DNA of 17,935 nucleotides, from positions 1-17,935 of the forward strand of contig DATGMB010000070.1 of the NCBI GenBank assembly GCA_035293845.1, read 5' to 3'. Of the stretch, positions 5,353-14,355 are shown piece after piece. The DNA is from DATGMB01 sp035293845. GTDB lineage: Bacteria > Acidobacteriota > Terriglobia > Bryobacterales > Bryobacteraceae. The first letter of the stretch is position 1. Every line of letters begins with the position of its first letter. The position numbers and the translations under genes are program-made. The notes beneath the pieces are model-generated. The model did not search any database and was not told where the DNA came from. It saw nothing but the letters and a program-made list of their open reading frames with translations.

Positions 5353-8300
5353 ATGCGCATCGCATTTGTTTCCGCCGCGCTGCTTGCCTTCGCGGCCGCT
5401 TCCTTCGCACAGGTCAATACCAGCGTCATGGACGGGACGGTCACGGACCCACAGGGGTCGCTCGTGCCGCGCGCGCAGGTGATCGTGACGAACACGCTGA
5501 ACGGGCAGACGTTCACCGCGGTAACCGACGACAAGGGCCACTGGGCGATTCCCGCGCTGCCCACGGCGACGTACAGCGTGGCCGTCTCCGCGCCCGGCTT
5601 CAAGAAGGTGGAGAAAACGGACATCAAGATGGACGCCGGCATTCCCGCCACTGTGAACCTGGTGCTGGAGGTTGGTGCGGTCACCGAGACGGTGGAGGTG
5701 GTGGGCGGCGCGGAGGTCGTGCAGAGCACGACGGCGACGGTGTCGTCGGATTTGACGGGGCGGCAGGTGAACGATCTGCCGATCCCGAGCCGCAACGCGA
5801 CGGACCTGATCGTCACGCTGCCGGGCACGAACACTTCGGCCGGACCGCGGAATACGACGTTCGACGGCCTGCCGCAGGCCACGGTCAACATGACGCTCGA
5901 CGGCGTCAACATCCAGGACAACCTGCTGAAGAACGGCTCGGGCGGGGCGTTCTATCCGGTGGTCTACCCGCGGACGGACGCGATCGAGGAAGTGTCGGTG
6001 ACCACGGCGGCTTCGGGCGCGGAGAGCCTGGGCGAAGGCGCGATTCAGGTCAAGTTCGTGACCAAGTCCGGCACCAATAACTGGCACGGCGGCGCGTTCT
6101 GGCAGGAGCGGAACACGTTCTTCGACGCGAACACGTATTTCAATAATATCGACGGGCTGCCGCGGGACCGGCTGCTGCTGCACCAGGCCGGGGCGCATAT
6201 CGGCGGGCCGATCCTGAAGAACCGCCTGTTCATTTTCTTCAACTACGAGGTGTTCCGGTTTCCGCAGAGCTGGAACGAGGCGCAGGATAAGGGCGCGCAG
6301 CTCACGGTGCTGACCGATGCGGCGCGCAGCGGAATCTTCACTTATAAGGACAACACGGGGCAGCTCCGGCAGGTGGACCTGTACGCGCTGGCGGGCGGCG
6401 CCGGGTATCCTTCGACGCCCGATCCGCTGATCGCGAATACGCTCTCGCTGATCGCGGCGGCGACGGCGAAGGGCGGGAGCCTGACCTCGCGCGCGACGGC
6501 CAACGATTACAACCGGAACAACTTCAACTTCCTCGCGCCGGGCGAGCACAAGATCGACTTTCCGCAAGGCAAGCTGGACTGGATCATCAATTCGAAACAC
6601 CACTGGGAAGCGACCGGCGGGGTGAACCCGTACCGGCTGTTCCCGGACGGCATCAACGCGGTGATTCCGGTGTTTCCGGGGAGCGTGACGGTGCTGGGCT
6701 CGCCAGTGAATGCGGGACAGCGGGAGGCGTTCTGGACGGGATCGACGGCGCTGCGCTCGACGTGGTCGGCGCACTGGACGAGCGAGATCCGCTTCGGGAT
6801 GTCCTCGGGGAATGTGCTGTTCTTTAACGACATCAGCCCCAGCCTGTTCGCGCCGTGGCGCGGGTATGCACCGAATATGGCGGGCTATGTGACGGTGCCG
6901 TACAACGCGAGCACCTATTCGCGGCGCAACGATCCGGTGAAGCAACTGCAGGGCAGCGCGACGTGGCTGCGCGGGAGCCACCTGATCAACCTGGGCGGCA
7001 GCTTTTCGCAGATCAACGAATGGACGGCGAGCTGGGGGACGCAGGTGATTCCGCGCGTCTCGTTCGGCGTAGTGAGCACGGACCCGATCCTTTCGCTGTT
7101 CAGCAGCGGAAATTTTCCGGGCAGCTCGGCCGCGGACCTGGGCAACGCGGAGGCGCTGTATGCGCTGCTGACGGGCCGCGTGTCGTCCATTGCGCAGTCG
7201 GTGGTGCTGGGCGAGCAGAGCAAGACGTACGGACCGAACGGAACGATCGGGCGCTACCGGCAGCGGGAGTTCGGCCTGTTCGCGCAGGATAGCTGGAGGG
7301 CCACGCCGCGGCTGACCGTCAACTACGGCTTTCGCCTGGAAAACCAGTATCCGTTCCGCGCGTTCAACAATACTTACACGCGGCCGGGCTTCGCCGGGCT
7401 GTACGGGATTTCGGGCGTGGGCAAGCTGTTCCAGCCGGGCGCGAGTGGCGGGGCAACGCCGGTGCTGACGCCGGTTACGGGCGATACCGCGGGATATCCG
7501 GCGATTCACTTCCCGTCCCCGACGGTGGGTGTGGCGTACGTGCTGCCGAAGGGCGGCGGGCCGCTCGGGTGGCTGGTGGGCGGGCGCGAGGGGCAAGCCT
7601 CGGTGCTGCGCGCGGGATTTTCGATCGCGACGGTGCGGGAGCAGTTTACGATTCCGTGGAGCAGCAACCAGGGGGTGAGCATCAACACCGGGACGGATCC
7701 GCTGACGACCAACACCGCGGCGTTCGGCGCGCCGGGCAGCGTGCTGTTCCGCAACCCGGCGCTGCCCTCGGTTTCGGTGCCGTCTTCGCCGGCGTACCCG
7801 CTGGCGCTCGCGCCGGGCAACAGCATCAACGATTACGACCCGAACATCAAGAGCCGCTACGTGGAGTCGTGGAACCTGGGGTTCCAGCGGCCGCTGACGC
7901 CGGATACGGTGCTCGAAGTGCGGTATGTCGGGAACCGGTCGGAGCGGGCTTGGGCGACTTTGAATCTGAACGAAGTGAATGTCGTTGAGAATGGGTTCCT
8001 GAGCCAGTTTCAGGACGCGCAGAACAATCTCGCGATCGCCAACGGCGAATCGGTGGCGCAGCTCACCTCGGGCAGCCTGAAGAGTACGAACTTCTTCAAC
8101 CAGGGATTGCCGGGGCAGAAGGACGTGCCGATCCTCTCCACGGCTCTGGCGGGCGCGAGCAATTCGCAGACGGCGAATTGGGTGGCGCAGGGGCAGGCCG
8201 GGGCGTTTGCGAACAGCATCGCCACCACCGGAGCGCAGATGGCGCGGCTGGCCGCAGCGGGCTACCCGGCCAACCTGTTTCAGGTGAACCCGGCGACCGG

Positions 8301-9147
8301 CGGATCGGGCGCGAATCTCACGACCAATCAGGGCGGATCGACTTATAACTCGCTGCAGGTCGAGGTGCGGCGGCGGCTTTCCCGCGGGCTGCTGGTGGGC
8401 GCGAGTTACGCCTGGGAACATGCGCTGACCACGGGACAGATTCTTTCACTGCGTAACCTGACCGGCGTCACTTATCCTTCGGCGTTCGACCAGCGGCACG
8501 GCATCAAGCTGAACTGGGTTTATGAGCTGCCGATCGGGCAGGGGCACCGGTTCCTGGCGAGCTCGAATCCGGTGCTGCGCAAGGCGGCGGAGGGCTGGCA
8601 GCTCGCGGGGATCGTGCGGCTGCAATCGGGGACACCTTCGGAGCTCGTTGCCGGGCGGCAGACGTTCAATACAGCGGACGCCGGCGTGGTGCTGCACAAT
8701 CTGACCACGAGCCAGCTTCAGAGCATGATGAGCATCCAGAAGCAGGGGAATGGGATTGTCGATTATTTGCCGCAATCGCTGATCACGAATTCGCTGGCGG
8801 CGTTCCAGTTGGTCAACACGCCGCTCGATCCGAACGCGCCGTACATCGGGCCCGCGACGACGCCGGGGCAGTTCGGCAACCAGGTGTTCCTCTACGGGCC
8901 GTGGTTTCAGAAGTGGGACGTGAGCGTGGTGAAGCGGACGCGCGTGGCCGAGGGGAAGACGATCGAGTTCCGGGCGCAGGCGCTGAACCTGTTTAACCAT
9001 CCGAATTTCTTCCTGGTGCCGAATTCGTCGGGGAATATCACGATCAACAACCTGTTCGGACAGACGCGGAACGCGTTCAACGATATTAATTCGACGAACG
9101 ATCCAGGATCGAGGGTGATGGACTTTCAGTTGCGGTTCAGTTTTTGA
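5353..9147 (+). CDS. TonB-dependent receptor, Oar-like, with carboxypeptidase-regulatory-like domain
   Basis: This 1264-residue outer-membrane protein has a signal peptide (MRIAFVSAALLAFAAASFAQ), a carboxypeptidase regulatory-like Ig domain at ~22-110 (GTVTDPQGSLVPRAQVIVTN; DDKGHWAIPALPTATYSV), a plug at ~125-240 (LPIPSRNATDLIVTLPG; TVNMTLDGVNIQDN) and a large beta-barrel ending in MDFQLRFSF, whose final Phe is the usual outer-membrane assembly signal. The architecture and length match the Oar/TonB-receptor families greatly expanded in Solibacter-type Acidobacteria, thought to take up plant or microbial polymers. The substrate cannot be read from sequence. The ATG has a strong ribosome binding site (GGGAGGGG). 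A sulfatase gene lies 175 bp downstream, so a sulfated substrate is possible but unproven. Confidence 0.9.
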   Translation: MRIAFVSAALLAFAAASFAQVNTSVMDGTVTDPQGSLVPRAQVIVTNTLNGQTFTAVTDDKGHWAIPALPTATYSVAVSAPGFKKVEKTDIKMDAGIPATVNLVLEVGAVTETVEVVGGAEVVQSTTATVSSDLTGRQVNDLPIPSRNATDLIVTLPGTNTSAGPRNTTFDGLPQATVNMTLDGVNIQDNLLKNGSGGAFYPVVYPRTDAIEEVSVTTAASGAESLGEGAIQVKFVTKSGTNNWHGGAFWQERNTFFDANTYFNNIDGLPRDRLLLHQAGAHIGGPILKNRLFIFFNYEVFRFPQSWNEAQDKGAQLTVLTDAARSGIFTYKDNTGQLRQVDLYALAGGAGYPSTPDPLIANTLSLIAAATAKGGSLTSRATANDYNRNNFNFLAPGEHKIDFPQGKLDWIINSKHHWEATGGVNPYRLFPDGINAVIPVFPGSVTVLGSPVNAGQREAFWTGSTALRSTWSAHWTSEIRFGMSSGNVLFFNDISPSLFAPWRGYAPNMAGYVTVPYNASTYSRRNDPVKQLQGSATWLRGSHLINLGGSFSQINEWTASWGTQVIPRVSFGVVSTDPILSLFSSGNFPGSSAADLGNAEALYALLTGRVSSIAQSVVLGEQSKTYGPNGTIGRYRQREFGLFAQDSWRATPRLTVNYGFRLENQYPFRAFNNTYTRPGFAGLYGISGVGKLFQPGASGGATPVLTPVTGDTAGYPAIHFPSPTVGVAYVLPKGGGPLGWLVGGREGQASVLRAGFSIATVREQFTIPWSSNQGVSINTGTDPLTTNTAAFGAPGSVLFRNPALPSVSVPSSPAYPLALAPGNSINDYDPNIKSRYVESWNLGFQRPLTPDTVLEVRYVGNRSERAWATLNLNEVNVVENGFLSQFQDAQNNLAIANGESVAQLTSGSLKSTNFFNQGLPGQKDVPILSTALAGASNSQTANWVAQGQAGAFANSIATTGAQMARLAAAGYPANLFQVNPATGGSGANLTTNQGGSTYNSLQVEVRRRLSRGLLVGASYAWEHALTTGQILSLRNLTGVTYPSAFDQRHGIKLNWVYELPIGQGHRFLASSNPVLRKAAEGWQLAGIVRLQSGTPSELVAGRQTFNTADAGVVLHNLTTSQLQSMMSIQKQGNGIVDYLPQSLITNSLAAFQLVNTPLDPNAPYIGPATTPGQFGNQVFLYGPWFQKWDVSVVKRTRVAEGKTIEFRAQALNLFNHPNFFLVPNSSGNITINNLFGQTRNAFNDINSTNDPGSRVMDFQLRFSF

Positions 9148-9170
9148 GGATGTCCGGAGACCACATGATT

Positions 9171-9200
9171 GGCCGCCGATGCACGCAGATGAACGCCGAT
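9171..9200. repeat. Second copy of the 10-nt-unit dispersed repeat
   Basis: GCCGATGCAC, GCAGATGAAC and GCCGAT follow in tandem, the same unit as in both arms of the repeat at 4472-4534. It lies between the receptor stop and the sulfatase start. The rest of that gap (9201-9321) shows nothing recognisable beyond a short purine-rich stretch before the ATG. Confidence 0.55.
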
Positions 9201-9321
9201 CGAGGGCGCGGCGAGGCGTTCAACTTCGGCATTGCCGATGGTGAGGGCCATGAGATGGATGCCTTCGTCTTCATTCCAATCCGGGTGGCTCGCCGGACGC
9301 GAGTAAGCTAACATAGCGGAG

Positions 9322-10782
9322 ATGCCCGGCCCATTTTCTCCCACGCGGCGCGATTTTCTCGCGCTGGCGGCGGCCTCCGCGACGCGGCTGGCGGCGGCGG
9401 GACGGCCGCAACCGAACATTCTGTACATCATGGCGGACGACCATGCGGCGCACGCGATCTCGGCGTATGGCAGCCGCATCAACCAGACGCCGAATATCGA
9501 CCGCATCGCGGCGGGCGGGGTGCGGTTCACGAATTGCTTCTGCACGAACTCGATCTGCACGCCGAGCCGCGCGGCGATCCTGACCGGGCAGTACAGCCAC
9601 GTCAACGGCGTCTACACGCTCAACGACAAAATCGATCCGAAGCGCAACCACGCCGGCAAAGAACTGCAAAAGGCCGGGTATCAGACAGCGATGATCGGCA
9701 AGTGGCACCTGGCGACGGAGCCGACCGGATTCGATTACTGGAACATCCTGCCGGGGCAGGGCGTGTATTACGACCCGACGTTCATCGAGGCTTCGGGGCG
9801 CAAGAAATATAGCGGGTATTGCACGGACCTGATCGGCGACTTCACGCTGAATTTCCTGAAGAACCGCGATCCGAAGAAGCCGTTCTTCGTGATGTCGCAC
9901 CACAAGGCGCCGCACCGGCCGTGGCAGCCCGCACCGAAATACCAGGATTGGCTGAAGGACCGCAACGTGCCGGAGCCGGACAATCTCTTCGACCACTACG
10001 AGGGCAAGCCGCGGGCGGTCGCGCAGGTCACGATGAAGGTCGGGGAGGACATGAATGAGAGCGACGTGAAGCAGCCCTTCCCCAAGGACCTGCACGGCGA
10101 CGCGCTGCGCCAGTGGGCCTACCAGCTTTACATCAAGGATTACCTGCGCTGCATCCGCAGCGTGGACGACCAGGTGGGGCGGATGCTGGATTATCTGGAG
10201 AGCGAAGGTCTGGCGCAGAATACGGTGGTGATTTACACGTCCGATCAGGGCTTTTTCCTGGGCGACCACGGCTGGTTCGACAAGCGGCTGATGTACGAGG
10301 AGTCGCTGCGGATGCCGTTTCTGATCCGCTATCCGGGTGTGCTCAAGCCGGGGACGGTGAATCGCGATATGGTGCTGAACGTCGATTTCGCGCCGACGTT
10401 CCTGGACATGGCAGGACAGAAAGCGCCGGACGACATGCAGGGCCGCAGCTTCTTCCCAAACCTGCAAGGGCACACGCCGAAGGACTGGCGGAAGTCGATG
10501 TACTACCGCTACTGGATGCACAACACCAGCGACCATCACGTGCCGGCGCACTACGGGCTGCGCACGGACCGGTGGAAGCTGATCTACTATTACGGCAAAC
10601 CGCTCGGGATGACGGGGGCCAATCCGCCGGATACGGAGCCGGATTGGGAGCTCTACGATATGAAGAACGATCCGCGCGAGATGCACAACCTGTATCACGA
10701 TCCGAAGTACGCAGGGCTGATTCAGAAGCTCAAGGCGGAGCTGGACGCGAAGCAGAAGGAAGTGGGGGACAAGCCGGTCTAA
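9322..10782 (+). CDS. Sulfatase (formylglycine-dependent, Tat-exported)
   Basis: The enzyme hydrolyses sulfate esters of organic substrates, probably in the periplasm. The N-terminus has a twin-arginine signal (RRDFLALAAASA, residues 9-20). Motifs follow the type I sulfatase order: metal ligands Asp39-Asp40 in MADDHA; C-T-P-S-R at 79-83, whose Cys79 would be oxidised to formylglycine; GKWHL (Lys127, His129); SHHKAPHRPW around His193-194; and TSDQGFFLGDHGWFDKR, with Asp308 and His316. At 486 residues it has normal family length, ending with the usual DPxExxNL-like segment (KNDPREMHNLYHD). A formylglycine-generating enzyme is not in the window. The stop TAA overlaps the ATG of hemD by one base (TAATG), so the two are probably translationally coupled despite unrelated roles. 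Confidence 0.9.
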   Translation: MPGPFSPTRRDFLALAAASATRLAAAGRPQPNILYIMADDHAAHAISAYGSRINQTPNIDRIAAGGVRFTNCFCTNSICTPSRAAILTGQYSHVNGVYTLNDKIDPKRNHAGKELQKAGYQTAMIGKWHLATEPTGFDYWNILPGQGVYYDPTFIEASGRKKYSGYCTDLIGDFTLNFLKNRDPKKPFFVMSHHKAPHRPWQPAPKYQDWLKDRNVPEPDNLFDHYEGKPRAVAQVTMKVGEDMNESDVKQPFPKDLHGDALRQWAYQLYIKDYLRCIRSVDDQVGRMLDYLESEGLAQNTVVIYTSDQGFFLGDHGWFDKRLMYEESLRMPFLIRYPGVLKPGTVNRDMVLNVDFAPTFLDMAGQKAPDDMQGRSFFPNLQGHTPKDWRKSMYYRYWMHNTSDHHVPAHYGLRTDRWKLIYYYGKPLGMTGANPPDTEPDWELYDMKNDPREMHNLYHDPKYAGLIQKLKAELDAKQKEVGDKPV

Positions 10783-11570
10783 TGTCTCTGAATGGTGTTC
10801 GCGTGCTGGCGCTCGAGAGCCGGCGGGCGGCGGAAATCGGTGAGTTGATCCGCAGGCAGGGCGGCGAGCCGTTTGTCGCGCCATCGATGCGGGAAGCGCC
10901 GCTGGCCGAGGATGACGCCGTGTTCCGCTTTGCCGAAAGGCTGCGCGCGGGCGAGTTCGAGATGATGGTGCTGCTGACGGGCATCGGCACGCGGCAGCTG
11001 GCGCGCGTGCTGGGGCCGCGGTTCGCGGAGTCGCTGGGGCGCGTGACGGTGGTGGCGCGCGGGCCCAAGCCGGTGGCGGCGCTGCGCGAGATGGGGATCG
11101 CGCCGGCGATCGTCGCTCCGGCGCCGAACACGTGGCGCGAGGTGTTGGCTGCGACGGAAGGCCGCGCCGAACGGCGCATCGCGGTGCAGGAGTACGGGCG
11201 GCCCGCGACGGAGCTGATCGAAGGTTTCCGCGCGCGCGGCGCCGAGGTGACGCCGGTGCGGGTTTACCAGTACGCGCTGCCCGAGAATACGGAGCCGCTG
11301 CGCGAAGCGGCGCGGCGACTGGCGGCCGGGGAATTCCAGATGGCGCTGTTCACCACGGCGGTGCAGATCGAGCATCTGGCGTGGGTGGCGCGCGAGCAGG
11401 GGATCGAAGAAGCGGCGCTGGCGGCGCTGCGGCGGTGCCGGGTGGGATCGATCGGTCCCGTGACCACCGAGGCGCTGGAGGAGTTCGGGATCCGGCCGGA
11501 CTTCGAGCCCGAGCAGCCGAAGATGGGGATTCTGGTGCGGGAAGCGGCGGCGCGGGCCGCCGCGCACTGA
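10782..11570 (+). CDS. hemD: Uroporphyrinogen-III synthase
   Basis: The enzyme cyclises hydroxymethylbilane to uroporphyrinogen III in tetrapyrrole synthesis. The 262-residue product has the two-domain HemD pattern: GVRVLALESRRAAEIGELIR, MVLLTGIGTRQLARVL in domain one, RIAVQEYGRPATELIEGFRA at the hinge, then VRVYQYALPENTEPLREA, ALFTTAVQIEHLAWVA and RVGSIGPVTTEALEEFGI. The TT and SIGPVTT segments are the conserved parts of this poorly conserved family. It starts at the ATG overlapping the sulfatase stop. No other heme gene is nearby, and Acidobacterial heme genes are often dispersed. The hemD stop is 2 bp from the stop of a small opposite-strand ORF. Confidence 0.85.
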   Translation: MSLNGVRVLALESRRAAEIGELIRRQGGEPFVAPSMREAPLAEDDAVFRFAERLRAGEFEMMVLLTGIGTRQLARVLGPRFAESLGRVTVVARGPKPVAALREMGIAPAIVAPAPNTWREVLAATEGRAERRIAVQEYGRPATELIEGFRARGAEVTPVRVYQYALPENTEPLREAARRLAAGEFQMALFTTAVQIEHLAWVAREQGIEEAALAALRRCRVGSIGPVTTEALEEFGIRPDFEPEQPKMGILVREAAARAAAH

Positions 11571-11572
11571 AT

Positions 11573-11704
11573 TTATTTGCGCGAGCCGCGCTGGGGATTC
11601 TTCAACTGGGACTGCCGCATCTTGATCTTCTTGCGCTTGGGCTTGCGGATCACAAAGGTGCCGCTGCCGAGATATTCCGCCTGATAAACGTTTTCGTCCG
11701 CCAA
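11573..11704 (-). CDS. Uncalled 43-residue highly basic protein (TTG start)
   Basis: A TTG at 11704 follows AGGAG (11711-11715) at 6 bp spacing. The frame reads ADENVYQAEYLGSGTFVIRK, then PKRKKIKMRQSQLKNPQRGS and ends RK-stop. The N-terminal half is acidic and beta-like and the C-terminal half is strongly basic (about a dozen Lys/Arg in 24 residues), as in small ribosome- or nucleic-acid-binding proteins. The gene lies between hemD and the MFS gene, and fills an otherwise empty 170-bp gap. The ribosome binding site, charge design and clean stop make it credible. No family is recognised. Confidence 0.6.
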   Translation of the reverse strand: MADENVYQAEYLGSGTFVIRKPKRKKIKMRQSQLKNPQRGSRK

Positions 11705-11766
11705 GGTTATCTCCTGAAGTGAATGGGATCGATCTCTAATTGTACCGCGCTATTCTGGTAAGGAGA

Positions 11767-13044
11767 ATGGCGGCGCCACAAATAGGATCGGGGGAACAGA
11801 CGCCGCTTTCGGAACCGGGGGCCGCGCCGCGATTCGCGCAGGTGGCGCAGAGTTTCCGGGCGCTGCGGCATCGCAATTTTCGCCTTTTCATCGGCGGCCA
11901 GATCGTGTCTCTGGTGGGCACGTGGATGCAGCGGGTCGCGGAGAGCTGGCTGGTCTACCGGCTGACGCACTCGGAGCTGCTGCTCGGCACGGCGTGGTTC
12001 TGCTCGCAGATCGCTGTGTTCGCGCTGGGGCCGCTGGGGGGCGTGGCGGCGGACCGCGTCTCGCGGCAAAAGCTGGTGATCTGGACGCAGGTGCTCTCCA
12101 TGCTGCAGGCGTTCGCGCTGGCGGCGCTGACGCTCACGGGGCACGTTCAGGTGTGGCACGTGCTGGCGCTGGCGACGCTGCTGGGCGCAATCAACGCGTT
12201 CGATATCCCGGGGCGGCAGGCGCTGGTGGTGCACATGGCAAGCCAGGAAGACCTGCTGCCGGCGATTTCGCTGAACTCGGCGGTGTTCAACACGGCGCGG
12301 GTGGTCGGGCCGGGATTGGCGGGGCTGGTGCTGGCGGCGGTCGGCGAGGGCGTGTGCTTTTTCCTGAACGGCGTGAGCTTCCTGGCGGTGATCGTATCGC
12401 TTGCGATGATGCGGATTCCGCCGGTGGAGCGGAAGGCGGCGGAACCGCCGCTGCGGCACCTGGCGGATGGGTTCCGCTACACCTGGAGCCACGTGGGGGT
12501 GCGGCGGATCCTGTGGCTGATGGCGGCGTCGACGTTCGCGGGCATGCCGGTGCTGGTGCTGATCCCGTTTTTCGCGGACGACATTTTTCATCGCGGGTCG
12601 CGGGGGCTGGGTTTCCTGATGGCGGCGATGGGGTGCGGCGCGGTGGCCGGAGTGCTGGTGCTGGCGCGGCGCACGCAGGTGAAGGGGCTGCCGCGGGTGA
12701 TGGCGTGGAGCGGCATTTGGGCGGGCTGCGCGTACGCTGCATTCGGGCTCGCGCAGTCCTACTGGTTCGCGATGGCGGTGATGCCGGTGATGGGATATTT
12801 TGTGATGACGCAGATGGCGTCCGCCAACACGACGATCCAGACGACGATTCCGGACGAGTACCGGGGGCGCGTCATGTCGCTGTACGCGATGACGGTGGTG
12901 GGGCTGGGGCCGTTCGGGAGCCTCGCATCGGGCGCGCTGGCCGGCCGCTTCGGCGCGCGCGCGGTGGTGGCGGCCGGCGGAGTGCTGGCGGCGGTGGCGG
13001 CGGCGGCGTTCGGGTACGTGAGTAAGGGGGACTGGGGAGATTGA
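11767..13044 (+). CDS. Major facilitator superfamily exporter (MFS_3/EntS-like)
   Basis: An inner-membrane transporter of about 425 residues with a pattern of about 12 membrane spans. The N-terminus FRALRHRNFRLFIGGQIVSL, then GTWMQRVAESWLVYRLT, is diagnostic for the EntS-like MFS_3 group, as are GGVAADRVSRQKLV (the span 2-3 loop), NAFDIPGRQALVVHM and PDEYRGRVMSLYAM. Relatives export siderophores or drugs, but the substrate here is unknown. I prefer the ATG at 11767, though AAGGAG is only one base upstream; a TTG at 11740 would add nine residues but has no ribosome binding site. The stop overlaps the TTG start of the next gene, so the two are co-transcribed. Confidence 0.85.
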   Translation: MAAPQIGSGEQTPLSEPGAAPRFAQVAQSFRALRHRNFRLFIGGQIVSLVGTWMQRVAESWLVYRLTHSELLLGTAWFCSQIAVFALGPLGGVAADRVSRQKLVIWTQVLSMLQAFALAALTLTGHVQVWHVLALATLLGAINAFDIPGRQALVVHMASQEDLLPAISLNSAVFNTARVVGPGLAGLVLAAVGEGVCFFLNGVSFLAVIVSLAMMRIPPVERKAAEPPLRHLADGFRYTWSHVGVRRILWLMAASTFAGMPVLVLIPFFADDIFHRGSRGLGFLMAAMGCGAVAGVLVLARRTQVKGLPRVMAWSGIWAGCAYAAFGLAQSYWFAMAVMPVMGYFVMTQMASANTTIQTTIPDEYRGRVMSLYAMTVVGLGPFGSLASGALAGRFGARAVVAAGGVLAAVAAAAFGYVSKGDWGD

Positions 13045-14339
13045 TTTTGACGCAGAGACGCGGAGACGCTGAGAGAAGAGATATCGAGAGGCCTCTGCGT
13101 CTCTGTGTCTCTGCGTTCCTATGCCTGCTTCTGGCGTCCACGGCCCTGGCGCAGAGCGACCCGGCGGCGCAGAAGCTGTGCGCGGAGGCGAACGGGATCG
13201 CGAGGGAGCTGACCGAGATTTCCGGGATGGAGCTGCACCACCCGGTGCCGTGCGATTTCATCACGAAGGCGAAGATCAACGAGTTTCTGAAGAAGCGCGT
13301 CAGCGAGGTCGCGAAGCCGGACGAGATCCGCGCCGAGGAGCTGACGCTGAAGAAATTCGGGCTGGTGCCGCAGGATTTCGACCTCGCGAAGAACACCGTG
13401 GATCTGCTGACGGAGCAGGCGGCGGCGTTCTACGACTACGACAAGAAGAAGCTGTTCATCACCGAGACGACGCCTTCCGACACGCAGGAGCCGGTGCTGG
13501 CGCACGAACTTTCGCACGCGCTGGCGGACCAGAATTTCAACCTGGCGAAATTCATCCGGCAGGGGCGGAAGAGCGATGACGGCGCGACGGCACGTCTGGC
13601 GGTGATGGAGGGCCAGGCGACATGGATGATGTCCGAATACCTGGCGCGCAAGATGGGGCAATCGCTGCGGAACTCGCCCGAGCTCGTGGCGACCATGAGC
13701 AGCCTCAGCGAAAGCGGCGGCGGGCAATACCCGGTATTCGACAAGGCGCCGCTCTACGAGCGCATTTCCCTGGTGTTCCCGTACACGAAGGGCATGCTGT
13801 TTCAAAATGCCGTGCTACAGCATGACGGGAAGGCCGGCTTCGCGGAGGTGTTCCGGAGGCCGCCTTCTTCGACGCAGCAGATCCTGCATCCGGAGAAGTA
13901 TTTCGCGGATGTGAAGCCGGAGGTCCCGGATCTGCCGGAGGTGAAGCTGCCGCGCGGATACAAGGGGCTGGTGGGCGGGACAATGGGAGAGCTGGAGCAC
14001 GGCATCCTGCTCGAGCAGTACCTTGGGAAGGAGCGCGCGGCGGAGCTGGCGCCGCACTGGCGCGGCTGCAATTTCGAGCTGCAGGAGAGCAAGAAGGAAG
14101 GCCGCGTCGTGCTGCGTTACGCGGTCCGGTGGGACAGCGAGGATGCGGCGCGCCAGTATTTCGCGGCCTATCGCGAAATTTTGTCCAAAAAGTGGAAGAA
14201 GATGTCGGTCGCGGCGGAGAGCGCGGACACCGTGACGGGGACGGGCGACGATGGGCGTTTCGAGTTGCGGCGCACGGGCGACACGGTCACCAGCGTGGAA
14301 GGGCTGGACCCAGCCGCGAATGCCGCTGCGATAAACTGA
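13041..14339 (+). CDS. Secreted zinc metallopeptidase-like protein (HExxH, gluzincin-like)
   Basis: The 432-residue product has LRLCVSAFLCLLLASTALAQ (19-38) as signal peptide. PVLAHELSHALADQ gives H155-E156-x-x-H159, and AVMEGQATWM gives Glu190, a fitting third zinc ligand about 30 residues later. Peptidase activity is inferred from this motif; the substrate is unknown. The C-terminal part (GYKGLVGGTMGELEHGILLE; RYAVRWDSEDAARQYFAAY) resembles other acidobacterial proteins of the same layout. The only in-frame starts are TTG at 13041 and 13047, because the first 26 codons consist of a dispersed palindromic repeat. The start overlaps the MFS stop (TTGATT). The N-terminus before the signal peptide (TQRRGDAERRDIERP) is odd and probably repeat-derived. 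Confidence 0.75.
   Translation: MILTQRRGDAERRDIERPLRLCVSAFLCLLLASTALAQSDPAAQKLCAEANGIARELTEISGMELHHPVPCDFITKAKINEFLKKRVSEVAKPDEIRAEELTLKKFGLVPQDFDLAKNTVDLLTEQAAAFYDYDKKKLFITETTPSDTQEPVLAHELSHALADQNFNLAKFIRQGRKSDDGATARLAVMEGQATWMMSEYLARKMGQSLRNSPELVATMSSLSESGGGQYPVFDKAPLYERISLVFPYTKGMLFQNAVLQHDGKAGFAEVFRRPPSSTQQILHPEKYFADVKPEVPDLPEVKLPRGYKGLVGGTMGELEHGILLEQYLGKERAAELAPHWRGCNFELQESKKEGRVVLRYAVRWDSEDAARQYFAAYREILSKKWKKMSVAAESADTVTGTGDDGRFELRRTGDTVTSVEGLDPAANAAAIN
13049..13118. repeat. Dispersed palindromic repeat of GCAGAGAC type, inside a gene start
   Basis: The left arm, 13049-13073 (GACGCAGAGACGCGGAGACG), and the right arm, 13093-13118 (CTCTGCGTCTCTGTGTCTCT), are imperfect inverted copies of each other around a 19-bp centre. 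Such GCAGAGACGC(A/G)GAGAC palindromes are scattered in many soil bacterial genomes, normally between genes. Here the repeat is translated as the N-terminus and part of the signal peptide of the metallopeptidase. Confidence 0.7.
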
Positions 14340-14355
14340 AGCGGTGCTCCCACCG

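Noticed and set aside
5311..8421. A 1036-codon open frame on the minus strand inside the receptor gene
   Set aside because: It is antisense to an obvious TonB receptor, has an Arg/Pro/His-rich composition and no family signature. Such frames are a by-product of GC-rich codon use.
9271..10884. A 537-codon minus-strand frame across the sulfatase
   Set aside because: It is antisense to a gene with all sulfatase motifs and has no recognisable domain.
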